A stretch of DNA of 64,000 nucleotides from Psychrobacter sp. JCM 18903 (GTDB taxonomy: Bacteria; Pseudomonadota; Gammaproteobacteria; Pseudomonadales; Moraxellaceae): NCBI RefSeq assembly GCF_000586475.1, contig NZ_BAWJ01000014.1, forward strand, positions 1 through 64,000, in the 5' to 3' direction. This document shows positions 1 through 9,944 of the stretch, one piece after another. A program made the position numbers and the translations under genes. The notes under the pieces are model-generated. The model saw only the letters and a list, made by a program, of their open reading frames with translations, was not told the origin of the DNA and did not search any database. The first letter of the stretch is position 1, and each line of letters begins with the position of its first letter.

Positions 1-2
1 CC

Positions 3-2854
3 ACCAATATTGGTACCAATACTGACAATATTGCTAAAGGCATCAAGTTTAACGTGAATGATGCAAGTAGCGGCGGCACTCTCAAAAAAACCTTCGCCTT
101 GGGTGAAGAAATTAAGTTTGATACAGACAGCAATTTAACCACCACTGGCTTATCAACAGGCGATGGAATTGCTCTCGGTCTGTCTCCAACTTTAACGGGC
201 CTCACTAGTGCAGATTTTGGTGGTGTTAGTATCTCTACTACTGGTATCAATGCCAACGACACCCAGATCAAGGGAGTAAAAAGCGGTGGTAATACAGTAA
301 GCAATGCGGCGAATATTGGTGATGTACAAATGGCAGCCGCAGGAGCGAGAACCAAAGTAGTTAAAGGTACGAATGTTGCCAGTGTTGACTTTTCAACCGA
401 TAGCGATACTGGACAGGATGTCTATACTGTCAATGCCAATGGCGCCAGTGTTTCTACTGCAGATGCTAATGCACTAACAGTTAGCACTAGTGTCAAAGAT
501 CCTGATACCAATATCACCGACTATCAAGTTGATCTAAGCGAAGGTAGTAAGGCAAGCTTGGTAAAAGCCGATAGTGCGATGCAAACGGTAGTGACACAAA
601 TCAATGGTGCTGATGTCAAGACTTTGGATAAAGACAATAATACAGCCAACTTTATTACTGGTGACAATATTGTCTTGACCGCTGACAATGGCGGTATCAA
701 AGTTGCTACTGCTGCCGACTTAGTCTCAACCAGCTTGACCACAGGAACTACAGTCGTCAACGCTGATGGTGTCACATTTATGGGTGGGACTAATCAAACG
801 GTCAGACTCAGTAATAGTGGGCTGGACAATGGTGGCAATCAAATTACCAATGTCGCTAACGGTACAATAGCCAGCGATGCCGTAAACTTTGGTCAACTAC
901 AAGCCACGACCACGACCATCGATAAAGGTTTTGATTTCGATGGTGACACGGGTACTACCGTTAATCGTCAGCTTGGTGACAAGCTGACAATCAAAGGTGG
1001 CGCGACCGTGGCAAGTGACTTGTCAAATGGCAACAACATTGGCGTCGTTGCTGACGGTACCAGCACATTGACCGTGAAACTTGCGAAAGATTTAACTGGT
1101 CTTAACAGCGCAAACTTTGGTAGCGGTGTCAGCATCTCAGCCAATGGTCTGAACAATGGTGGCAATAAAATTACTAACGTTGCAGAAGCGACCACAGGTA
1201 AGGATGCGGTAAACTTCGACCAATTGTCAGCAACCAATAGTCTCGTGGCTAAAGGCATCAAAATCGGTGATGGCAATAGTGCCAACGACCAGCAGTTTGC
1301 TTTAGGTGATACCATCAACGTCACTGGTGATAGCAACATTACGACGATGGCCTCGGCAACGGGTGTTCAGGTGAAACTGAATAACCAGTTGAATTTAGGC
1401 AATGAGGGTAGCATGCAGATTGGTAATAGCATTATGAATAGTAATGGCTTTACCTTTACCGATAATGGTCCCGGTAGAACGGTTAGACTGAGCAGTAGTG
1501 GTCTTGACAATGGTTTTAACAGAATCACCAATGTAGCTGCTGGTATTGCAGATACAGATGCGGCGACTGTCGGACAGTTGAACGCCACGACGTTTGCCCT
1601 TGATCAAGGTTGGGGACTAACGGCTCAGGGTGATGTTGCCACTATGATCAAACAAGGCAGCGCCATCGATTTGAACAGTACAGATGGTAATATTAAAGTA
1701 TCTAGATCAGCGGACAATAATGTTAGCCCTGGCCTACTTGCTACTGCACCATTGGCAGGCGTCAATGACATTAGCTTCGATTTAAATCCAGACCTGAATT
1801 TAGATAGCGTAACGACGGGTGATACCATTATGAATAATAATGGGCTGACTATTACAGGTGGACCTAGTGTCACCAAAGCGGGTATCAATGCTGCTGACAC
1901 TAAGATTACAAACGTTGTGAATGGCGATGTCTCTGAAGGCAGCAAAGATGCTATCAATGGTGGTCAGCTCTATGCACAAGGTAGTGGCATCAGTAGTATC
2001 ATTGGCGGTGAGACAGTCTACAATCCTGTAGATGGTACCTTTACCAATAGTAATATTGGTGGTACTGGTCAAAATAGTATCGACGGTGCGATTGCTTCTA
2101 TTAAGCAAGGAGAAGTCGTTATCAATAAAAACATCCAAGCCAACACTACCAATATCCAAACCAATACCACGAATATTGCCACGAATAAAACAAACATCGA
2201 CACTAATACGACCAATATCAAAGTGAACAAGGATAAAATAGATGCGGGTCTCAATTTTGGTGCTGATAGCGGTGCTACCATCAACAAACCAGTAGGCGAT
2301 GGCAGTGTCCTCACCTTCACAGGTGGTAATAACATCACCACAACAGCAGCAGGCAGTAGTATTAAGTTTGATCTAAACGGTGATATTAATATCGATAGCG
2401 TCAAAACTGGCAATACGACAATTAATAATAATGGCGTCAGCATTGTCGGTGGTCCTAGTATGACTGCAAGCGGTATCAACGCCGCTGGCAACAAGATCAC
2501 TGATGTGGCTGATGGCATGGCACCCAGAGACGCTGTAAATATGGGTCAATTAGATGCTGTTAGTCAAAGACTTGGCAACAACATGAATGAGCTAGGTTAT
2601 AAAATTGGTGAAGTCGAAGAGATGCAAATGCTGGTATCTCAGCCGCCATGGCAATGTCTTCACTACCGCAAGCTTACATCGCTGGTAAATCCTTAATCGG
2701 TGGCGGTATAGGAACGTACAATGGGGAAAGTGCAGTTGCTATTGGCTTCTCGAAGTTATCCAATGATGGTCGTTGGGTCATGAAGGTAAACGGCACCGCT
2801 GATACCCAAGGTAACGCTGGCGGCTCGATTGGTGCAGGCTTCCATTTTGATTAA
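3..2854 (+). CDS. Trimeric autotransporter adhesin (YadA/Hia-like), 5'-truncated by window, one frameshift
   Basis: This is the C-terminal part of a surface adhesin of the type V-c secretion class; the frame is open from base 3, so the start lies outside the window. The passenger is Gly/Asn/Thr/Asp-rich with repeated neck modules of the form DAVNxxQL (DAVNFGQL, DAVNFDQL, DAATVGQL, DAINGGQL, DAVNMGQL), each preceded by a GGNxITNVA-type motif. An Asn/Thr repeat (about 2130-2230) resembles a coiled-coil stalk. The membrane anchor (SLPQAYIAGKSLIGGGIG, ending GAGFHFD) lies in another frame from about 2620. Reading GAA-GA-GAT at 2615-2623 as having lost one base restores an uninterrupted join, EVEE-DANAGISAAMAM. 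Such proteins form trimers whose C-terminal beta-barrel holds them in the outer membrane. The break is not in a simple repeat, so phase variation is not suggested. Confidence 0.9.
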
Positions 2855-2908
2855 AGCAATCAAGCTACTATCAAGTAAAGTGATTTGTTAGTTATAAAAA
2901 TTAGTCAT

Positions 2909-2941
2909 AAAAAAGCAAGGCATCTGATGCCTTGCTTTTTT
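2909..2941 (+). terminator. Rho-independent terminator of the adhesin gene
   Basis: A perfect inverted repeat (AAAAAGCAAGGCAT, loop CTG, ATGCCTTGCTTTTT) ends in a T run, 55 bases after the adhesin stop codon. Confidence 0.85.
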
Positions 2942-2976
2942 GCGACATGAGCATGAAGACGTTTTCAGCGTGATGA

Positions 2977-3116
2977 TTTGGTAGTCACTATTTGGTAGTC
3001 ACTATTTGGTAGTCACTATTTGGTAGTCACTATTTGGTAGTCACTATTTGGTAGTCACTATTTGGTAGTCACTATTTGGTAGTCACTATTTGATAATCAC
3101 TATTTGGTAGTCACTA
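2977..3116. repeat. 14-bp direct tandem repeat, 10 copies
   Basis: The unit TTTGGTAGTCACTA is repeated ten times head to tail. Nine copies are exact; the ninth copy (3089-3102) reads TTTGATAATCACTA. It lies between the adhesin terminator and the end of the convergent acyl-CoA dehydrogenase-like gene. The rest of 2855-3211 holds no gene I can support. Near-identity of the copies implies recent expansion, so copy number probably varies between strains. Confidence 0.97.
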
Positions 3117-3211
3117 TATGATTTTTAACAATGATTTGTTTTTCTTTAGCTCAATAGCCAAGCGATAATAAGCCTCATTCTATGAGCTTATTTATTTTTA
3201 TAAAAGCAATT

Positions 3212-4392
3212 CTATACTCTGAACATGGCTGCATTTGGGGTCAATCCGACATAAGCCATGCCAGCTTGCTCCATCCAATGTGGCTGCACGATACCATGTT
3301 GTAAAATAGCATGAATGTCTCGATGCGCTCTTTCTATTCTATGTTTTTTATATAGCGAGACCGTACCAGCGACCGCATAAATCTCCGATACCATGGCTCT
3401 GGCTTCTCTCGCTGCCTCACAGGCTGCTGCCCACACATCAGCCAGCTGTATATCGGTAAAGGCATACTGTTGCTGTGCTTCGTTCCATAATACCTCGACA
3501 CTATTGTGTAGTTGTGCGCGCCTAGACGCTAATAGTGTTTTGCTTTTAGCAATAGTCGCTTGTACTGCTGCACGATCACGCAAATCTGGGCTTTTACCGG
3601 GCGTTACTTTCTCAAGGCAAATTTGGATTAACTCATCTGTCGCTGCTTTTAAGACACCCAGTGCCATCGCTGCACAGCCAGCGGCATTAATACAGCCGAT
3701 TGGTAGGCGGCTATACGCATTATCGATGGCGACAGGGCTATCAAAATCGACCGCATAACGTTCCTGCACAAACGCGTCTTTGATGACGATGTCATGACTG
3801 CCTGTACCATTTAGTCCACCAACATGCCAAGTATCAATCACTTCCACATCTTCTTTTGGAATAAAGAACAACTTTAGATTTGCACCCGGTCCAAGGGTCG
3901 TAGGCGAGCCTTCAGATATTACCAAGCAGCGCAGCACAAACCAGTCTGCCAATTCACAACCTGATACTAATGTCCATTGACCTGAGACCGTATATCCTTC
4001 AGCGGTTTGTTTAGCAATCCCTTCAGGGCGTGCAGAGTTCGCATAGACATGAGAGGGGTCACTGTATATTTCCTTCATGCTAGGCTCGTCTAAAAACCGT
4101 CCAAATGTGCAGGCCAAATGATTGTTCCAAACGATCCAAGCAACTGAGGCTTCAGCACTGGCTAGCGTCTCATAAACTTTTAATGTTTCCACAGGATTGC
4201 CTTGCCATCCTCCCAACGATTTTGGCAGTCCCATCCTAAATAGCGACAACTCTGACAGTTTTTTGACCACTGTCGGTGCAATTTTTCTACAGGTTTCTGT
4301 TTCTTCTCTACCGATAGGGCTAAATCATAAATATCTTGAGCGGCATGGGATGGTAGAGCGTCTTTGTTATTTGATAAAGGTGTATAACTCAT
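3212..4392 (-). CDS. Acyl-CoA dehydrogenase-like flavoprotein (possible FMN-dependent monooxygenase), one frameshift
   Basis: The protein of about 393 residues has the acyl-CoA dehydrogenase fold: an N-terminal helical part (LFRMGLPKSLGGWQG), a central beta domain (GYTVSGQWTLVSGCELADWF) and a C-terminal helical domain. Family members of this shape include two-component flavin monooxygenases of the DszC/HsaA type as well as true dehydrogenases; I cannot choose between them from sequence. I start it at ATG 4392 (MSYTPLSNN), which has AAGG nine bases upstream. The frame breaks in the A run at 4262-4267 (VEKLHRQ on one side, KKLSELSLFRMG on the other), so the 5' part is in a different frame. It is downstream of maiA in the same direction but separated by 353 bases and a hairpin. 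Its substrate is unknown. Confidence 0.75.
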
Positions 4393-4670
4393 AATATCCA
4401 ACCTTATTTTAATGTATAAAACAGTATGTTTATCTAAAATCAATTCTAAATTTGAGATATAACAACGCCTATACCAAGAATAGCCAACAGTTGACTGCTA
4501 TACAACCAATAATTTGAATATATGGAATATTATATTGAGATGAAAAGTAGAGGTGATGATTCGATGAAATATTGAATACTATGTTTGGCTTAAGAGTATC
4601 AATGCTTTGCCTGTTTTCAGGCAGTCATTCGCTTTGATTGCTTTGTCTGAGCTCTGAGTCCAGAAATTAT

Positions 4671-4721
4671 AAGGGCGTTTTGTTATTAAATTCTCTAGTC
4701 ATTTAATAGCAAAACACCCTT
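4671..4721 (-). terminator. Long inverted repeat downstream of maiA
   Basis: Two 21-base arms (4671-4691 and 4701-4721) match at all but two positions around a nine-base loop. It lies just after the maiA stop codon and could fold in the transcript as a terminator or stabilising hairpin, although the T run after it is weak. The remainder of the 4393-4745 gap shows no gene. Its end sequence AGGGCGT resembles the ends of other inverted repeats in this window. Confidence 0.55.
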
Positions 4722-4745
4722 ACTGAAAGCACCCTGTTTGATTAT

Positions 4746-5396
4746 TTATTGAGACTTGGGCGCATCAGGCTGCATGCTAGGATCAGCGTCGGCAAATGCT
4801 TTGAGCGTACGGCAATGCGTGTCAATTTCGACGATATTGGGATAGGTACTTAAATCCACGTTAAAACGTCGCGCCGAAGAGACCTGAGGAATCAAATAGC
4901 AATCTGCAAAAGTAGGGCTGTCACCGTAGCAAAATTTTCCACGGCTTTTGTCTTTTGCTAGTATTTTTTCTAACGCCGCAAAGCCCTCACTCATCCAACG
5001 GTTGCACCACGCCATGACTTTTTCTTCGTCTACCGCCAGCTCATTGCGTAGATATTGTAAGATACGGCGATTATTAATAGGATGAATATCACAACCAATC
5101 ATAGCGCTAATGGCACGTACTTGCATACGTCCAGCCGCGTCTTTAGGCAATAGCGGGTTTTCAGAATGAACCTCTTCTAACCATTCTAAAATGGCTGGGC
5201 TTTGATATAGTAATAAATCATCGGTCTGTAAAACAGGCACCAATCCTTGTGGGTTGAGTGATTTAAACGCATCTGCTAACTGCTCATCTTTTGCTAAATT
5301 GACCGAAATATAGTCATAGTCTAAGCCTTTGAGATTCATCGCTATGCGAGTACGATACGAGGTGCTGCTGCGAAAGTAGCCATAAAGTGTCATCAT
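4746..5396 (-). CDS. maiA: Maleylacetoacetate isomerase (zeta-class glutathione transferase)
   Basis: This cytosolic enzyme isomerises 4-maleylacetoacetate to fumarylacetoacetate with glutathione, the penultimate step of tyrosine degradation. The 216-residue length is normal for the family. The N-terminal thioredoxin-like domain carries the zeta-class motif SSTSYRTRIAMNLKG, with the catalytic Ser/Ser/Thr region at residues 10-13, followed by NPQGLVPVL and the glutathione-contacting QSPAILEWLEE. The C-terminal helical domain has the family sequence CDIHPINNRRILQYL. An AAGGA lies upstream of the paired ATGs at 5396 and 5393; either may start it. It is divergent from the IclR-type regulator at 5536. 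Confidence 0.93.
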   Translation of the reverse strand: MMTLYGYFRSSTSYRTRIAMNLKGLDYDYISVNLAKDEQLADAFKSLNPQGLVPVLQTDDLLLYQSPAILEWLEEVHSENPLLPKDAAGRMQVRAISAMIGCDIHPINNRRILQYLRNELAVDEEKVMAWCNRWMSEGFAALEKILAKDKSRGKFCYGDSPTFADCYLIPQVSSARRFNVDLSTYPNIVEIDTHCRTLKAFADADPSMQPDAPKSQ

Positions 5397-5535
5397 TGTG
5401 AATTCCTTTTATTATGGTAGGTTGTGAATGAGATAAGCAGTTATAATTAATAATACGAAATGTATGTTATACAATTAAATAACTCTTATGACGTTACCTC
5501 TTCATTTCAGTTTTTCATGAATATATTAGATTAAT

Positions 5536-6423
5536 ATGCCAAGTAAATTACTCATTGAGCAAAACATGCCAGCAGCTGAAAACCCTTTAGAAAATCCCGT
5601 GACAACCAATAAAAGTCAAAGTGGCGTCCAGTCACTGGAGATTGGATTGTCGGTGTTAGACGTTCTTATCGATCATAATGAGCCGATGATGCTAAAAGAT
5701 ATTGCGCAAGTGATGCAAATGCATCCAGCAAAGTGTCACCGTTATTTGGTCAGCCTCATACGTAAAAACTATGCGCGTAAGCTTGATGATGGTCGCTACG
5801 GGCTAGGCGATAGGGTTAACACATTGGCAGCATTGTGGCACTCTGGATTTAGTCAAAACAATATTTTAGAGCGGCTGACGCACATCGCTAATGAAATCAA
5901 AGACACCCTGAATTGCGGTGTGCAGATTGCCAAATGGTTTAGCGAAGGTCCTATTATTATTCAGTCCGTTGAACCAGATAGCCCGATTAGTATTATCACT
6001 CGTATCGGTTCACGTATGCCGCTGACGACATCGGCGACGGGGCAATTATTTGCCAGTTATCAGCCAGATGCCGTCATTCAGCCATTGGTAACAGCTGAAT
6101 GGCAGACAGACAATGAAGCAATAATCACAGAAAAATGGCAGAATTTCAGTCATTTGCAAGCCAAGATTCGTACCCAAGGCTATGCGACGGTCACGGGTGA
6201 TATGCTCATGGGGATTAATGCCATCACCATTCCTGTCATAGTGCCGTCGTTTGCTAATGGCGCTGTTAATTTATCTGCTGTTAGTGACAAAACTGCTAGC
6301 AAAGGACTACCACTAGAATACGCCATCACTATCATTGGAACGACAGAGCAATTGCCCATGAGTGAGCAACACAACGTGGTTGAGCAAATTCTAGCGATAG
6401 CGCAGCGTTATCAAATTGCGTAG
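5536..6423 (+). CDS. IclR-family transcriptional regulator
   Basis: This 295-residue protein has an N-terminal winged helix-turn-helix (about residues 30-90: SLEIGLSVLDVLIDHNEPMM, LKDIAQVMQMHPAKCHRYL) and a C-terminal IclR effector-binding domain (LTHIANEIKDTLNCGVQIA, TSATGQLFASYQP, RTQGYATVTGDMLMGINAI). It is divergent from maiA, and IclR proteins often control an adjacent catabolic gene in response to a pathway metabolite, so it is a candidate regulator of the homogentisate steps. That link is inferred from position. The first ATG at 5536 lacks a clear ribosome-binding site; ATG 5566 is an alternative. Confidence 0.88.
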   Translation: MPSKLLIEQNMPAAENPLENPVTTNKSQSGVQSLEIGLSVLDVLIDHNEPMMLKDIAQVMQMHPAKCHRYLVSLIRKNYARKLDDGRYGLGDRVNTLAALWHSGFSQNNILERLTHIANEIKDTLNCGVQIAKWFSEGPIIIQSVEPDSPISIITRIGSRMPLTTSATGQLFASYQPDAVIQPLVTAEWQTDNEAIITEKWQNFSHLQAKIRTQGYATVTGDMLMGINAITIPVIVPSFANGAVNLSAVSDKTASKGLPLEYAITIIGTTEQLPMSEQHNVVEQILAIAQRYQIA

Positions 6424-6504
6424 CTGGTGCTTTTGCTACATAATTTTCACCATATAAACCGACTGTTTTTTGGTAGAAAACCACTGCGTAATTATTTTAC
6501 TTCT

Positions 6505-7560
6505 TTAAACGAGACAGGCGCTACTTGCTGCTTTAGCTTTTTCGTATACATTATTAGCATCTAGACCAGTGGCATTCACTTCGTCAAGGTAATGCTGCGA
6601 GCCTTCCATTAATGGACCTTTCCAGTCTGGGTCATTGAGTGGATCAGGGATATCGATCATGATATCGCCTTTTTCTTTAGCGGCAGCCATTGCTTTGGCG
6701 TTACTGACGTCAAATACTTTGGAGACACGTGCTGCCATCTCGGCACCTGAATTGTCATCAATTACTTTCTTGAGATCATCGGGCAAATTATCATATTTAT
6801 CTTTGTTCATACTGATAACAAAAGTAGAATTATAAAAAGGTATGTTGGTATGTGTATTGATGAGCTCATCAAGACGAAAAGCTTGAATGGGCTGCCAAGT
6901 AAAGCTGAGTCCGTCAATGACACCGCGCTGAAGCGAGGTATAAGTATCACTGGCAGGCATGCCAACGGGTGCGGCACCAGTCGCCTCGATAATGTGGCTA
7001 GCAACGGCCGAAGGTTGGCGAATACGCAAACCTTTCATATCGGCTGGCGTGCGAATGGGTTTATCAACCGTATGAAGAGCGCCTTGTCCAGTGCCTATCA
7101 GCGCTAGCAGGTGAGTATCTTCGTACTCATTTTTAATGACACCATCATCATACAGTTTATGAAGTATGCAGCTCTGCTGCTGTGCAGTATTGGTGATACC
7201 TGGCAGCTCTACAATTTGAGTCAAAGGAAATCGCCCTGCTGTATATCCTTGCGCTTGCATACCAATATCAACGATACCTTTTACGGTAGCATCATAAGTA
7301 GCCCCCGGTTTGCTAAGAGTAGCAGAAGGGTAGATCTCAATCTTTAAGCGGCCTTTTGATTCTTCTTCAATTTTCTTTGCCCATGGCTGCAATGCTTCGG
7401 TGTTTATGTTGTCATTGGCAGTCATAAAGTGTGAGAATCTTAGAGTAGTCACATCGCCTGTATCTACATCAGCGTTTATTGCTGGGTCGTTATTAGAACA
7501 ACCAGTCATCGCGAGCGAGGTCGCTAAGAGTATTCCTAAAGGGGGTCTTATTTTCATCAT
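6505..7560 (-). CDS. TRAP transporter solute-binding lipoprotein (DctP family)
   Basis: The 351-residue protein starts with a lipoprotein signal (ILLATSLAMTGCSNND; lipobox Cys near residue 21) and shows the DctP fold: TLRFSHFMTANDNINTEALQPW, then GQGALHTVDKPIRTPADMKGLRIRQP, then AYTS-type pocket sequence PASDTYTSLQRGVIDGLSF. DctP proteins bind carboxylates and deliver them to a DctQ/DctM membrane pair. No DctQ or DctM gene occurs in the window, so this is an orphan binding protein. An AAAGGA lies upstream of ATG 7560. Its position next to the VOC and fahA genes suggests an aromatic or keto-acid ligand, but that is only inference. Confidence 0.88.
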   Translation of the reverse strand: MMKIRPPLGILLATSLAMTGCSNNDPAINADVDTGDVTTLRFSHFMTANDNINTEALQPWAKKIEEESKGRLKIEIYPSATLSKPGATYDATVKGIVDIGMQAQGYTAGRFPLTQIVELPGITNTAQQQSCILHKLYDDGVIKNEYEDTHLLALIGTGQGALHTVDKPIRTPADMKGLRIRQPSAVASHIIEATGAAPVGMPASDTYTSLQRGVIDGLSFTWQPIQAFRLDELINTHTNIPFYNSTFVISMNKDKYDNLPDDLKKVIDDNSGAEMAARVSKVFDVSNAKAMAAAKEKGDIMIDIPDPLNDPDWKGPLMEGSQHYLDEVNATGLDANNVYEKAKAASSACLV

Positions 7561-7598
7561 TGAATCCTTTCATGATGGTTAGATATTGTTCGCTACCT

Positions 7599-7660
7599 AG
7601 GGCGTGTCATCAATTAGTATATTGATGCATTTAGTGGTCTTAAAATGATGGCACGCCCTA
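7599..7660. repeat. Intergenic inverted-repeat element, about 62 bp
   Basis: The element has 15-base ends (TAGGGCGTGTCATCA at 7599-7613 and TGATGGCACGCCCTA at 7646-7660) that are imperfect inverted copies of each other. It sits between the VOC gene and the TRAP binding-protein gene. It carries no coding sequence and resembles a miniature inverted-repeat element or an insertion-sequence remnant; a structural RNA hairpin is the alternative. Confidence 0.6.
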
Positions 7661-7703
7661 ATTAGTCATATAAAAAGAGATAACGAACACAATAACAGGT
7701 CAA

Positions 7704-8280
7704 TCACTCACCGACAGGCGCGCCTTCTCTTGCTTCAGCCAGTTCCTCTGCATGTAAAAACTGGGTATGAGCTGGTGCGCGTTTGGTAAGTGACCATTCT
7801 TCTAACATCTCATACTTCATGGCTTCAGTAATCATCGAGACTTTTTCTTCTGAGGTAATATCATCGTAGGTGAGTTCCATACGATGGCCGTTAGGATCAA
7901 AGAAATAGATAGAATGGAAGATACCGTGATTGGTCACGCCGACCACATCAATACCATTTTCTTCTAAATGCTTTTTTGCTGCCATTAAGGCATCACGGTC
8001 TTTTACCTTCATGGCTAAGTGTTGCACCCAATTTGGGGTATTCGGATCAAAACCCATTTCAGGCTGATTGGGCACTTCAAAAAACGCCAATACGTTGCCA
8101 TTACCAGCATCTAAAAACACATGCATATAAGGATCAAAGGCTTTGGTCGAAGGCACGTGGTCTTCAGCAAATGCAAGGATGAAATCCATGTTTAGGTATT
8201 TTTGATACCATTCAACGGTTTCTTTGGCGTCTTTGCAGCGATAAGCCACATGATGGATTTTTTCAATTTTTAAAGCTCAT
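7704..8280 (-). CDS. VOC-fold (glyoxalase/extradiol-dioxygenase superfamily) metalloenzyme, one frameshift; candidate ring-cleavage enzyme
   Basis: The restored protein has about 192 residues. Start is ATG 8280, with an excellent AAAGGAG six bases upstream. One extra A in the run near 8266-8270 breaks the frame; removing it gives MSFKIEKIHHVAYRCKDA. The vicinal-oxygen-chelate metal triad is visible: His9 or His10, His87 in WVQHLAMKV, and Glu135 in GHRMEL. The strand before it reads NHGIFHSIYFFDPNG, with His118, His122 and Tyr125 placed as in type I extradiol dioxygenases. A C-terminal helical extension follows. It lies directly after fahA in the same direction. Annotation pipelines usually call such proteins glyoxalase/bleomycin resistance protein. 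The pathway context lacks HmgA, so ring cleavage of homogentisate is a plausible role, not shown here. Confidence 0.8.
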
Positions 8281-8393
8281 ATCAAACTCCTTTTGATAGG
8301 GAATGCAGTGAGTAATAGGCTGCCAGTACCGATTGACTATAGGTCGATGGTTGCTTGGCAGCTCAAAACAATAGTGCTCACATTTTTTCTAGA

Positions 8394-9693
8394 CTATTTG
8401 TCAAAATCAAAGTTAAGCGCGGGCAGTACTTTGCCGCGTACTTCACCAAAGCCGACACGAATGCCGTCTTTTTCGCTATAGCCTTTCATGATTACTGTGT
8501 CGCCATCTTCAATAAAACTGCGGGTCTCGCCGCCTTTTAAAGTGACAGGTTTGGTCGCATTCCAAGCAATCTCTAACATTGAGCCATAAGAATCTGGCGT
8601 TGGTCCTGAAATCGTACCTGAGCCATCATATCGCCAACTTCCACTTTACAGCCAGTGATGGTGTGGTGGGTTAGCTGCTGCGCCATTGACCAATACATAT
8701 GTTTGAAGTTGGTCTCACAAACCACAGTGGCGCTATCTGAGTTTTCAGGCAATAACTCAACTGATAGATGAATGTCATAGCTATTATTGCTGTCTTTTTC
8801 GTTTAGATATGCCAATGGTTTTGGCTCTTGAATCGGGCATGCCGTTTTAAAAGGTGCCAACGCATCCATAGTCACAATCCAAGGCGAGACTTCAGAAGCA
8901 AAGGTCTTAGCATTAAATGGACCTAAAGGCACATATTCCCATTTTTGAATGTCACGGGCTGACCAGTCGTTGAGCAAAACCATGCCAAAAATATGCTCAG
9001 AGGCATTGTCTACTGCAATTGGTTGACCAATGCTATTACCTTTACCAACTACAAAAGCAGTCTCAAGCTCAAAATCTAAACGCTTGCAGGCTGAGAAAAT
9101 AGGGCGGTCGTCAGCGTTTGGCTTTAATTGACCAGAGGGGCGTATCACATCAGTGCCACTGACGATGACGGTGCTGGCGCGTCCGTTATAGCGACTGGCA
9201 TTTCAGTCCAGTTAGGTAGTAGGGCGTTGTTTGGATCACGGAACATAGTGCCGACGTTGGTAGCGTGCTCTTTAGACGAATAGAAATCGGTAAAACCTGG
9301 GACGTGAACAGGCAGATGCATGGTGACGTCTGCTTGATTAAATAGCGCTTTTTTCTGCAAGTCTTGATTATCACACAAGGCGTCGCTAGCACTAGATAGG
9401 AGGGTTTGGATGGTTGAGCGTGCTTGAGTCCAATTGTCTCGACCTGAGTCAATAAAAGCATTTAGCGTTGGTTGATCAAAATATGGACCGCCCTCTAAGC
9501 TCAGTAAACCTTCTGCTTCGAGCACAGCCAAATCCAATACGTACTTACCGATAGCCACACCAGCGCGGCGCTTGTTATTACCAGCAGCGTCTTTGGCATT
9601 ACTAAAAATACCATAAGGCAGGTTATGAATGGAGAAGTCAGAATCAGCGGCGATATCGATAAAGGATGTGAGGGTGTTGTCAATCTTTGACAT
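8394..9693 (-). CDS. fahA: Fumarylacetoacetase, two frameshifts
   Basis: This enzyme hydrolyses fumarylacetoacetate to fumarate and acetoacetate, the last step of tyrosine degradation. The reconstructed length is about 434 residues, normal for the family. An AGGAG precedes ATG 9693. Family sequences in order are the N-terminal SH3-like part ([11 protein letters not shown]), [19 protein letters not shown] with catalytic His, [26 protein letters not shown] and [19 protein letters not shown] with the metal-binding Asp, ending [12 protein letters not shown]. The frame is broken near 9196 ([12 protein letters not shown] lost one G) and near 8618 ([16 protein letters not shown] lost one base). Both sides of each break are intact family sequence, so this is probably sequencing error, not decay. 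Confidence 0.9.
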
Positions 9694-9721
9694 AGGTTGC
9701 TCCTTGCTAAAGCATATAATG

Positions 9722-9759
9722 AATTACGTTATAATTAACTACTTACGCATAATGTAATT
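9722..9759. promoter_or_regulatory. Inverted repeat upstream of fahA, candidate operator
   Basis: AATTACGTTAT (9722-9732) and ATAATGTAATT (9749-9759) are inverted copies matching at 10 of 11 bases, 29-66 bases before the fahA start. The spacing suits a dimeric regulator; which one (IclR or LysR type from this cluster) is not determined. Confidence 0.4.
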
Positions 9760-9866
9760 TATCAAAGTGGAGATTGCAAGGGTTTTTGTGCAGTGTTTTC
9801 TTAAAAGAGACGTGATACTAGGGACATTGATGTTCTTTGGTAAAATAAATAGGAAAACGCAGGACA

Positions 9867-9897
9867 TAAAAAAGGCTGAGCACTCGCTCAACCTTCT
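9867..9897 (-). terminator. Rho-independent terminator of the aminotransferase gene
   Basis: On the minus strand GGTTGAGC, loop GAGT, GCTCAGCC is followed by six T residues, about 50 bases after the aminotransferase stop codon. Confidence 0.8.
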
Positions 9898-9944
9898 TAT
9901 GAATCGCTATTACTGACTACCGCACCGCTTTAATGCGTGCTCAC

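Noticed and set aside
2069..2518. Long minus-strand open frames inside the adhesin genes
   Set aside because: They are low-complexity mirror frames of the Gly/Asn/Thr-rich repeats, with no ribosome-binding sites or family resemblance.
2977..3116. CRISPR-like array
   Set aside because: The units are only 14 bases, directly adjoining without unique spacers, and no cas genes are present.
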